Origin: Amycolatopsis viridis
GTDB lineage: Bacteria > Actinomycetota > Actinomycetes > Mycobacteriales > Pseudonocardiaceae
Assembly: GCF_011758765.1 (NCBI RefSeq)
Contig: NZ_JAANOU010000001.1
Location: 186,001 to 250,000, forward strand
Reading direction: 5' to 3'
DNA length: 64,000 bases
Made by a program: the position numbers and the translations under genes. Below the pieces are notes generated by a model. It was given only the letters and a program-made list of their open reading frames with translations, did no database searches and was not told the DNA's origin. Positions 26,098 to 34,500 of the stretch are shown in pieces; within the stretch, counting starts at the first letter, position 1; every line of letters starts with the position of its first letter.

Positions 26098-27882
26098 TTA
26101 GCCAGGCGGGTAGCGCCGGACCCACGCCTCCTGCAGCGACTTGTTCCGCGCGACGCCGTACAGGTTGAAGTACAGGTAGACGTCGTTGGCGATGTTGTCC
26201 AGCAGGCCCAGCGGCCCCAGCGAGCCGACCAGGCCGGCGGGGAGGCCGGGCACTCCGACGCGGGCACCGATCAGCGCGCCGGTGAGCGCGGCCGCGAGCG
26301 GCGGGTCGGCGGACTGGGATCCGGCGACCTGGATCGCCAGGATCGGGTCGTAGTGCCGCTTGGTGGCCGCGAACACCGCGCGTGCGGCCACCGCGAGCGG
26401 GCTCGCCGGATCGCCGAGCGTCTCGATCTGCTCGACGTCCGGGATGTCCCGGCCGTCGCGCAGGGCGAGCACGATCGCGGCGATCTCGTCGAACGGCGCC
26501 CGTCGCGCCTCCCGCAGGTCGGTCAGCACCGCGTGGAACGGCCACGGCAGGTCGCTGTGGGCCAGCAGCTTGGTGAGGACCCGCACGAGCAGTTCGACGG
26601 CGGTGCCGTTCTCACCGTCGGCGCCGGTGAGCGCCTCCGCCACCGCCCGCTGGTACGGCAGGCCGGTGGTTTCGAGTTCCAGCCCGGCCGTCATGGTCGC
26701 GGCGAGCGCGGCGGTCAGCGGGTTCGGCGCCGCCTCCGGACCTGGCCCGAGCGCCACCGATAGCCAGCTGTCCGGCTTCGGCGCGGGCGGGAAGCCGGAG
26801 GGCACCTCACCCGTGACGTTCATGAACGGCAGGCCGCGCAGCACGGTTTCGGTGTGCCGCAGCATCTGCCGCGTCATCGGTCCGGGCACGTCGCCGGTGC
26901 CGCGGGCGAGGCACTCGCCCACGGCGAACCCGGTGTAGGCGCCGACGACGCGGTGCCAGGAGAACAGGCCCGACGGCGTGCCCGTGTCGTGGAATTTCCC
27001 CAGCGTCCACGGCCGCGGGGTCGGCCTGCCGCTGTCGTCGAAGTGGTGGACGAGGCCGTGCGCGGCGAGGTCGGCGGGCCACTCGACCGGCCGGCCGGCG
27101 TGGCGCAGCCGCAGGTTGCCCACCCACCGGGCGTATCCGCGGGCGTAGCGCTCGCACTCACCGGCGTCGAGCTCGTACCCGTTCCGCCGCGCCCAGCCCG
27201 CTACCGTCGTGAGCCGCCGCGCGACGAGACCGGGCTCGAGATCGAACTCCGCGTCGAGGCGGGTGGCGAGTTCGGAGATGCGCGGGGACACCTCGGCGGC
27301 CACTTCGTCCACGAAGCGATCCGGGTTCCGCTCGGCGGAGCGGAGCTCGTCGGCCAGGTCGACGGCCATCGACAGCACCTGCCCGGGGTCCAGGTCCAGC
27401 AGGGTCTCCCCCGCCTCCAGCCGCAACAGGTCCCGGGGCCGGATGCGCCGCCACCGGTGCACGCCGGCCGGGACGGTGGCGGTCGAGGTGCAGGCGGGCA
27501 CGGCGATCCGGTCGTCGCGGGTGCGGTGGCGGGCGGGCGCGCCGTCGTCGCCGAGCGGGACGAGGACTTCACAATCGAGCAGCTGCCGCCGCAGGGTCGC
27601 GTCGTCGATCCAGCCGACCTGGCGCATCCCGGTCAGCTTCGCTGCGGGCGTGGTGCCCGGCGGCATCCCGCGCCACACCGGCCCGGGCACGTGCGCGGGG
27701 TTCTCCCGGACGTTGCCCGTCGGCTGCTCGCGCTCGTCGACCTCGATCCACCGCACGATCGCCGCTTCCGGGGTGGTGAGGCCAGGGAACTCGTCGCGCC
27801 GGAACTCCTCGTCCAGCACGGCCTTCCAGTCGGTGAAGCGCTGCACCGTCACGGCCGGATCGCCGGATAGCGCCGAAGCCAT
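26098..27882 (-). CDS. ADP-ribosylglycohydrolase-like protein 1 (degenerate)
   Basis: The C-terminal half resembles the all-helical ADP-ribosylglycohydrolase (DraG/ARH) fold: SWHRVVGAYTGFAVGECLA at its start and LTGALIGARVGVPGLP at its end. Enzymes of this family bind two metals through a DDT motif and a late GGDTDT motif. Here the first is replaced by sequence around MTRQMLR and the second by GSQSADPPL, so hydrolysis of ADP-ribose links is unlikely. The N-terminal half is shared with the next gene (MRQVGWIDDATLRRQLLDCEVLVPLG). ATG at 27882 has a GGAGG-like site but overlaps the upstream gene by 34 bp; GTG at 27852 would overlap by 4 bp and is the alternative. Confidence 0.68.
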   Translation of the reverse strand: MASALSGDPAVTVQRFTDWKAVLDEEFRRDEFPGLTTPEAAIVRWIEVDEREQPTGNVRENPAHVPGPVWRGMPPGTTPAAKLTGMRQVGWIDDATLRRQLLDCEVLVPLGDDGAPARHRTRDDRIAVPACTSTATVPAGVHRWRRIRPRDLLRLEAGETLLDLDPGQVLSMAVDLADELRSAERNPDRFVDEVAAEVSPRISELATRLDAEFDLEPGLVARRLTTVAGWARRNGYELDAGECERYARGYARWVGNLRLRHAGRPVEWPADLAAHGLVHHFDDSGRPTPRPWTLGKFHDTGTPSGLFSWHRVVGAYTGFAVGECLARGTGDVPGPMTRQMLRHTETVLRGLPFMNVTGEVPSGFPPAPKPDSWLSVALGPGPEAAPNPLTAALAATMTAGLELETTGLPYQRAVAEALTGADGENGTAVELLVRVLTKLLAHSDLPWPFHAVLTDLREARRAPFDEIAAIVLALRDGRDIPDVEQIETLGDPASPLAVAARAVFAATKRHYDPILAIQVAGSQSADPPLAAALTGALIGARVGVPGLPAGLVGSLGPLGLLDNIANDVYLYFNLYGVARNKSLQEAWVRRYPPG

Positions 27883-29969
27883 CGCTGCTGTTCCTCCCCC
27901 TCCGGGATCCCCTCGAACCTGCGGGCCACGTCGGTGACGACCCGCTCGATCAGCGGACGCAGCTCCAGCTGGTCCACCCACTTCTGCGGCAGGCCGGGCA
28001 CCCCGTTGCGGGCCCCGAGCAACGCACCCGCGACCGCGCCGGTCAGGGCGCTGCGCCCGGAGTGGTTCACCGCGCGCAGCAGCGCGACCTGCGGGTTGTT
28101 CTCGAACCCGGTCACCGCGGCGAGCGCGCGACCGAGGACGGACGCCGTGTCCAGGCCGTCGCCGATCGCCTCCGGCTCGGGGATGCGGTACATGCCCCGC
28201 TCCGGGACGGCGATCACCGACTGTTGGGCCAGCTCCCGCACCGCGTCCCAGCGCGGCCCCTCCCGGTCCCGCAGCACCCGCCCCACCGACACCCACAGCG
28301 CCGGGCTGAACTGGCGTTCCAGCGACCGTTCGAGCAGCAGGCCGAGGAACACGGCGAACGTCAGGTCGTTCTCGTCCGATTCGGGCAGCGCAGCGAAGGC
28401 CCGCACCGCGGCCTCGGACGCACCGAAGGGGACCGCGCCCGGGCCGCCCACGGTGAGCACGCCGGGCAGGGCGCCGAGCAGCACCACCGGACCCGAGCGC
28501 AGGTCGGCCGGGTCGGGGTCACGCACGGCGTGCAGCTCGCTCAGCTGCGGCAGCCACCCCGCGACGTCCGGCACCGGCTTGCCCTGCGTGTACCGCCACC
28601 GGGCGGTCGCCTCGGGCACCGCGTCCACGCCGCCGCGCAGGAACGCCTCGGTGAGGAACAGCAGCCGCTGGGTGAGCGGCCCGGCCTGCCCGGGCGCGGC
28701 GAACGCCGGGATCAGGTCGGTCAGCTGGTCCGGCCCGTGCGCGCGCACGATCTCCGCCTGGCTGAGCCGGTCCACCGGAGCGCCGAGCGCCTCGCCCAGC
28801 GCGAACCCCACGTACGCGCCGAGCAGCCGCTGCCAGCTGAAGTTGGTGTCCTGCCCGACCTCGGCGAACTTGCCGAACGAATCCACCCGCAGCACGGGCC
28901 TGCCGTCGTCGTCGTACCCCGGGGCCAGGCCGAACGCGCTCGGGTCGTGCGGCGGCCGCGGCGGCAGCGCCATGCTCATGCGCCGCACCCACGTTCGTCC
29001 GGTGACCACCCGGTAGCACTCGTCGGTGGTGAGCTCGAAGCCGTGGGCACGCGCGCTGTCGCCCGCATCGACGGGCAGCGGCACCGGTTCGGGCAGGCCG
29101 ATCCGGGCCGCGGTGTCGGCCGCCCAGCGCCGGAGCTCCGCGGAACCCTCCACGCACTCGCCGGTGACCTCGATCTTGTCGCCGTGGCGCGGGAACTCCG
29201 CGTGCGCCGCGCGGATCTCCTCGGTGGTCACCTCGACCGGCAGCTGCCACGGGCCGTGGATGACCAGGTCGGCTTCCGGCACGTGGTCGAGGAGCGTGAC
29301 GGGGTCCAGCCAGAACCATTCGCGGCTGCCCGGCGGGAAGAAGCGCGACGACGTCCACAGCTCGACCGTTCGGCGGCCGTCCCGGACCGACTGGTGCCGC
29401 ACGTGGCCGCCGGCCAGCGGCACCAGGACGCTCTCCTGGAGCAACCCGAGGACGAACTTCCGCTGGTCGAGCCACCCGACGTGGCGGAACTCGACGAGCT
29501 GGTCCAGCGTGGTCCACGGCATCGGGTAACCCCGGCGGCTCGGGCCGGTCCGGTACTCCGGGTTGGGCCGGGTATCGCCGGTCGCCGTGCCGTCCGGCAG
29601 GTGGCGCCGCCAGCCCATGATCGCCTCCAGCGGCACCCCGAGGCGGCCCAGGCCGGCGCCCGCGTACTCGGGGTCGACCATCTCGGCCCAGTGGTCGCGG
29701 CCCGGGTACTGGGCGGGGATGCTCAGCCCGCCGCTGACGGGCGAGGCGTGCCGCAGGTCGCCCTCCGGGGTCCGGACGATGAGGGCCGGCGGCGGCACGA
29801 TCCGCTCGCCGAGGTCGCCGCGGTCGAGGTAGCCGGTCGAGTTGTAGGGGACGTACCAGCCTTCCGGGCGCCGGACGAGATGGGCGTGATCGACGCGCAG
29901 GTCCGCCCCCGGCCCGTGGACCTCGCGCAGCCACCCCTCGACCTGCGCGACCGCTTCTGCCGCTTCCAC
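27849..29969 (-). CDS. ADP-ribosylglycohydrolase-like protein 2 (degenerate)
   Basis: The 706-residue protein is a longer paralogue of the downstream gene. The ARH-like half begins FSWQRLLGAYVGFALGEALG, with Glu in place of the usual Asp in GDALG, and ends SGRSALTGAVAGALLGARNG. Both metal-binding aspartate motifs appear lost (PLTQRLLFLTEAFL for DDT, NHSGRSALT for GGDTDT). The N-terminal half includes YPMPWTTLDQLVEFRHVGWL and ESVLVPLAGG, matching the paralogue, plus about 180 residues of unknown type. The GTG start shares a base with the TNT-like stop (TAGTG) and has AAAGGA upstream. The C-terminus RWLRRYP matches VRRYP in the paralogue. Confidence 0.68.
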   Translation of the reverse strand: MEAAEAVAQVEGWLREVHGPGADLRVDHAHLVRRPEGWYVPYNSTGYLDRGDLGERIVPPPALIVRTPEGDLRHASPVSGGLSIPAQYPGRDHWAEMVDPEYAGAGLGRLGVPLEAIMGWRRHLPDGTATGDTRPNPEYRTGPSRRGYPMPWTTLDQLVEFRHVGWLDQRKFVLGLLQESVLVPLAGGHVRHQSVRDGRRTVELWTSSRFFPPGSREWFWLDPVTLLDHVPEADLVIHGPWQLPVEVTTEEIRAAHAEFPRHGDKIEVTGECVEGSAELRRWAADTAARIGLPEPVPLPVDAGDSARAHGFELTTDECYRVVTGRTWVRRMSMALPPRPPHDPSAFGLAPGYDDDGRPVLRVDSFGKFAEVGQDTNFSWQRLLGAYVGFALGEALGAPVDRLSQAEIVRAHGPDQLTDLIPAFAAPGQAGPLTQRLLFLTEAFLRGGVDAVPEATARWRYTQGKPVPDVAGWLPQLSELHAVRDPDPADLRSGPVVLLGALPGVLTVGGPGAVPFGASEAAVRAFAALPESDENDLTFAVFLGLLLERSLERQFSPALWVSVGRVLRDREGPRWDAVRELAQQSVIAVPERGMYRIPEPEAIGDGLDTASVLGRALAAVTGFENNPQVALLRAVNHSGRSALTGAVAGALLGARNGVPGLPQKWVDQLELRPLIERVVTDVARRFEGIPEGEEQQRWLRRYPAIRP

Positions 29970-31450
29970 TACTCGATCCTTTCCAGGCTTCCGTCGGCCA
30001 GGTGCTCGCTCAGCGGTTTCGGCAGGACGTACGCGACGCCACCGCCGGGCAGGTTCGCCCACGGGATCGCGATGCCGAGCACGACCGCGAGGGTGCGCCG
30101 GAGCCGGTAGCGCCGCTCCGCGCGATCCCGCTCGATGGGCAGCGAGGTCGCCGGGAAACGGGTCTCGTCGTGGTGGACCAGGTTGCCGCTCTCGTCGCCG
30201 AAGCGCAGCACCACCGTCGCCGCGGGCAGGCGGACGACGCGCTTGTTGCGCAGGAGGGTCAGCGGCGGTTCACCGTCGGCGGGCTGGATCGGCCAGTCCG
30301 CGAGCTCGGCGGAGGTCTCCAGCGGTGTCTCGGCTCCGCCGGTCATCCGCGCCGGGTGCAGCAACAGGGCTCCGAGCAGGTGCTGCACGGCGTCCTCGGC
30401 CCGCTCGAAGTACTGCGGGTGCACCGGCACGTCACCGGCGTAGCGGGCGACCTCCCAGCCGCGGTCGGTCGGGTTCAGGCACCACGCGCCGTCGGCGCGC
30501 GCGGCCAGCCGGTAGGCGGCGGGCCACACGCCGTGCTCGGCGAGCCGTTGCGCCAGCACCACCAGCAGAGCGGCGTCCTCCAGCGCCGGGTCGGTGCTCG
30601 TCTCCAGCTCGGCCGCGATGTCCCCGCTGGTCGGCAGTGCTTCGGCGGGATCGGCCCTGGGCCGGGACCGGCCGAGCAGGTCGGCCGCCGCCGTACGCCG
30701 AGTGACCTTGTCGACATAGGGCGGCTGGAAGTCCAGGTCCCGGATGTGCGCGAGGAAGTCCGGCTCCGGTGGCGTGCCGTACTTGCGCAGGTAGTGCGGC
30801 ACCGACGCGTGCCAGATCCACGTGCCGTCGGTGTGGTAGCTCTCCGGCACGTCGGACTCGCTGCCACCGCTGAAGATGTCCGGGCCGAGACCGCTGCCGA
30901 CCAGCACCGCGGGCTGGCTTTCCAGGTACCGCAGGAGCGCGGGGACCTCGTCCTCGGGCACCGGCGGACGTCCCAGCACCGGGGCGCCGTCCTCGCCGGA
31001 GTCGACCACCCGGGCGTGCCGGAACGTCGTGGCCAGCGGCCACCCGGCGGCACGCCGCCACCAGTCCGGCAGGTGCTCCGGGGCGCGGGGAAACGCTTCC
31101 AGCTCTGCCTCGAGCGCGGCGCACAGGTCGTCCGGCGGCAGCTGCCACCACGGCCGGGCGGTGGTGCTCACGTCCAGGTCGAACTCGCCCGACGGGTGCA
31201 GCGCGTACCGGGCCTGGAGCCAGGCGCCTGCGCCCGGCTCGGACATCGCCCGCCGCAGCTCGCCGAACGCCGTGATCAGCTCGGCCGCCGCCGGGTAGGT
31301 GCGCCCGGAACCGTGGGCGAACGCGATCGGCTCCAGCTCCGCGTGGTCACCGATCTGGCGGAAGTGCAGCTCGATCCGTTCCCATCCGGGCGGTGCGTCG
31401 GCGCGGGCGAGCGTGCCGATCCGCACGAGCAACGGGCGATACGGCTCCAT
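29969..31450 (-). CDS. TNT-like (NADase-fold) domain protein, short form
   Basis: The 493-residue protein is a paralogue of the long TNT-like protein without its extra N-terminal domain. It has the WERIELHFRQIGDHAELEP region, the shared DGTWIWHASVPHYLRKYG module (about residues 245-262) and a C-terminal TNT-like fold: VVLRFGDESGNLVHHDE, YRLRRTLAVVLG, LPGGGVAYVLP, GSLERIE. As in the paralogue, the position of the catalytic Gln is Ala (GGGVAY) and the RSLP arginine is Thr. The ATG at 31450 has GGGGGAGG eleven bases upstream; a GTG at 31492 without a clear ribosome site would add 14 residues. Confidence 0.65.
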   Translation of the reverse strand: MEPYRPLLVRIGTLARADAPPGWERIELHFRQIGDHAELEPIAFAHGSGRTYPAAAELITAFGELRRAMSEPGAGAWLQARYALHPSGEFDLDVSTTARPWWQLPPDDLCAALEAELEAFPRAPEHLPDWWRRAAGWPLATTFRHARVVDSGEDGAPVLGRPPVPEDEVPALLRYLESQPAVLVGSGLGPDIFSGGSESDVPESYHTDGTWIWHASVPHYLRKYGTPPEPDFLAHIRDLDFQPPYVDKVTRRTAAADLLGRSRPRADPAEALPTSGDIAAELETSTDPALEDAALLVVLAQRLAEHGVWPAAYRLAARADGAWCLNPTDRGWEVARYAGDVPVHPQYFERAEDAVQHLLGALLLHPARMTGGAETPLETSAELADWPIQPADGEPPLTLLRNKRVVRLPAATVVLRFGDESGNLVHHDETRFPATSLPIERDRAERRYRLRRTLAVVLGIAIPWANLPGGGVAYVLPKPLSEHLADGSLERIE

Positions 31451-31502
31451 GGTTGCCGTTGCCTCCCCCGGCCTGTCCGTACTGCCGCTCACTGTAACCA
31501 GC

Positions 31503-34500
31503 TCACGCGAGGATGGAGGTGCACGGGAAACCCTCGGGCTGCGCCGCCCACATGCCGAACGTGCGCCGCTGCACGGAAGCGATGAACGACTCCTCCTGCG
31601 TGGTCAGCGCCCGGCCCGCTTCCGCGGCCTGCGTGCGGATGCCGTCGACGGTGGCGTAGAGCGCGAACACCGGGCCCGCACCGCGCAGGTAGAAGGCGCG
31701 TTCGCGCTCAGTCTCCGCGATGAACTCCGCCTCGGTGAGGGCGCGGAAGTGCGACGGCAGCTCGTCCTGGAGGACCTTCTCCAGGTGCGCGCCGTTCTCC
31801 TCGAACTCGCCGGTGCGCACGTTGAGCAGGTAGCCGGTGAGGTTGCCGTCACCGTCCCGGTCGACCCGGTAGGTCTTGTTGAAGCACTTGAAGTACTGCG
31901 GCGTCGGCACCTCGGCGGGATCCTCCACCGGGGGCTTGCGGGTTCGGCCGTGGTGCCCCTGGCCACCCGGAGCGGGCATTCCGGGCACCGGCGGCATCAC
32001 GGGCACCACGCTGACCGCGCCGACCGTGCCGTCGGAGGTGCGGACCTGCAGGTCCAGCCCACCCCCGCTGGCGAGGCGGTCGTCGGTGGACAGGACCTCC
32101 ACGCCCGGGGCCGCGGCCAGCTGTGTGGCGGCGTGGTGGGCGTCCTCGGGGCTGCCGACCTGGAGGCCGGCCTCGGCGAGACCGGTCAGCCGGGAGGCGT
32201 CGCCGTCGAATCCGGCGAGGTTCTGCCGCAGGTCCGCCCAGCTGGGCGACGTCGCGGGGACGGCCGTGCCACCGACCGCCTGCGCAACGGGACCCAGCGC
32301 GGAGTCCAGGTCCCGCCGGGCCGCGGCTGCCTGGTCGAGCCGGTCGAGCAGGTAGGCGTCGGAGTAGGCCGGGTCGGCCGCGCGGGAGTGGTCGAACCCG
32401 GGCTGGACCGCCTCGCGGGCACCGGTGCCCAGCCCCGTGGCACCGCCGGTGCTGCCCGGCGCGGAGCCGGCCGGCTGCGGCTCGTGCGGTTGCGCGGGCT
32501 GGTCGCCGATCGCCGGGGTGAGGCCGGCGACGTGGTCCGGGAACCGCGGCATCGGCAGCTGCTCGTCCCACGCTTCCTGCACCACCGGGATCGCATCCGG
32601 GTAGGTGATCAGGTTGGCGAGGACACCCAGGTTCGTCAGCAGCAGGTGCCGGAAGGCCGGGTTGTTGTCGACGGCGTCCCGGAGCTCGGGGTGCTCGTCG
32701 AGCAGCTGCTGGAAGGCGTCCTCCACCCGCATCGTCCGGCCGTCCACGACGAGGGTGCCGTCGCCACGCGGCGGTTCCGGCTCGGTGCGGGGCCGGTCCG
32801 GTTCGGACGGTGGCTCCGGGCGCGGTGCGGCGCCGTCCGGAACGTCCCCGGCCCGGCCGGGTGCCTGCGGGTGCGGCGGTTGCTGGGCGTGGTGCACCGG
32901 CGCGCTTGGCCCCGGGACGTCAGGGACAGTCGGGATGGCCGAACCGTGCTGCAGCGGCGTCGTCGTGTGCGGGGCTTCGGGGAACTGCTGCACCGGGGTG
33001 GTCGTGTGCGGGGCTTCGGGGAACTGCTGCACCGGGGTGGTCGTGTGCGGAGCCTCCGGGAACTGCTGCACCGGCGGGCGCGGGGTCTGGACGTTCGGCG
33101 GAGCCGCCTGCGGCAACCTGAGGTTCAGCGTCCGGTGCTGGAGCGCCACCTGCGGGTTCGCCGCTTGCCCCTTGCTCTCCGCGAGCGACCAGAACGGCAG
33201 CAGGCTGATGCGCGTCGGTTTGTCCGGGAGGTGCATCAGCCCGCCGTTCTGCGGGTCGATGAACACCACGCCCTCGGGTGCGTTGACGGCGAGGGCGACG
33301 TGTGCGGGCTCGGACCCGTCGGATCCCTTGAACGACACGTAGATCACGCTGTGGGACCCCGGCGGCATCGCCGACACGCGTGCGATCGCGTTGTCGTAGC
33401 TGCCGACGTCGTGCACCCACTCGGCGCCGAGCTGGTCCTCCAACCACTTCATGCGGACGGCGTAGGTGCCGGGGATGTCCTTCGGCAGGACCGGATCGGC
33501 CTGCGCGTCGATTCCTATCAGACGCTGGGCGTAGGCGACGACGCAACGCGTGCAGTTGTGCCAGAAGCCCATGTCCGTAGCGTTGATCAGGTCGCGGTTC
33601 GGGTTGACGTTCGGCAGCTCCGGGTAGCGGTCGGCGACGTAGGCGCGTTCGTGTACCCCGGCGGTTCCGGCGTGGATGGCCGGCAGGCTGTGCAGCGAAG
33701 ACGGGCCGGCCAGGTTCGACCAGGGCGCCGGTTGCTTCCCCAGCTTCACCCCTTGACCCGGCGCGGGGCCGGGGGACTGCTGCTGGGTCGGCGCGTGCTG
33801 CTGCTGGTAGGGGTTGTGCACCGGTGGTTGCAGGTGCGGCTCGCCCTGGTGGGGTTGGGGCTGCTGGTACTCGTGCAACGCGGCCGGGGGCTGCGCGCGC
33901 TGGAACGGGTTCCACCCGGCCGGCGTCGGCCGCTCACCCTCCAGCCGGCTGCGGATCGCGTTGCCGTCGGCGGCCGTCCGGGCGGGTTCGATGCGTTCCG
34001 GGGCGCCGCCGAGCAGCTCCTGGATCCGGTTGCGGGCGGGTCCAGCGGCCGGTGTCGTTTCACTCCGGCTGGACAGCGTGGTGCCGTCGCCGGTGTGGGT
34101 GGGCATCAGGTGCACGCCGGACGGGTTCGGCGGCAGGTCGGCGAGCCGGTTCGTCATCGGGTCGACCAGCGCCACGCCGTGCTCGGTGTGGACCACGCCG
34201 AAGGCGCGCTGACCGTCCGGTGTGTCCACCGACAGCACGGCCCGCGACCCGACCGGCTGACCGGCCACCTCGCGCACCGCGCTGTCGTAGTCCGGCAGCT
34301 GGTGGAACTCGCCGCCGAGCTGCCGCGCCAGGTAGTCCCGGCCACGCGGATCGTCCAGCTTGGCCGGGCCGGCTTCGGCGGGAAGGCCCGCCATGCGCCG
34401 TTCGAACGCGACCACCGACTCGGCCGAGTTCGTCCGGTAGTGCGCCGGCATCCCGTCGGCGTAGTAGCCGCGCACGTTGACGTCGGCGATTTCCGGCAGG

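Noticed and set aside
32955-33071. The 39-bp repeats as a CRISPR array or insertion scar
   Set aside because: They have no spacers and encode an in-frame 13-residue repeat in a linker.
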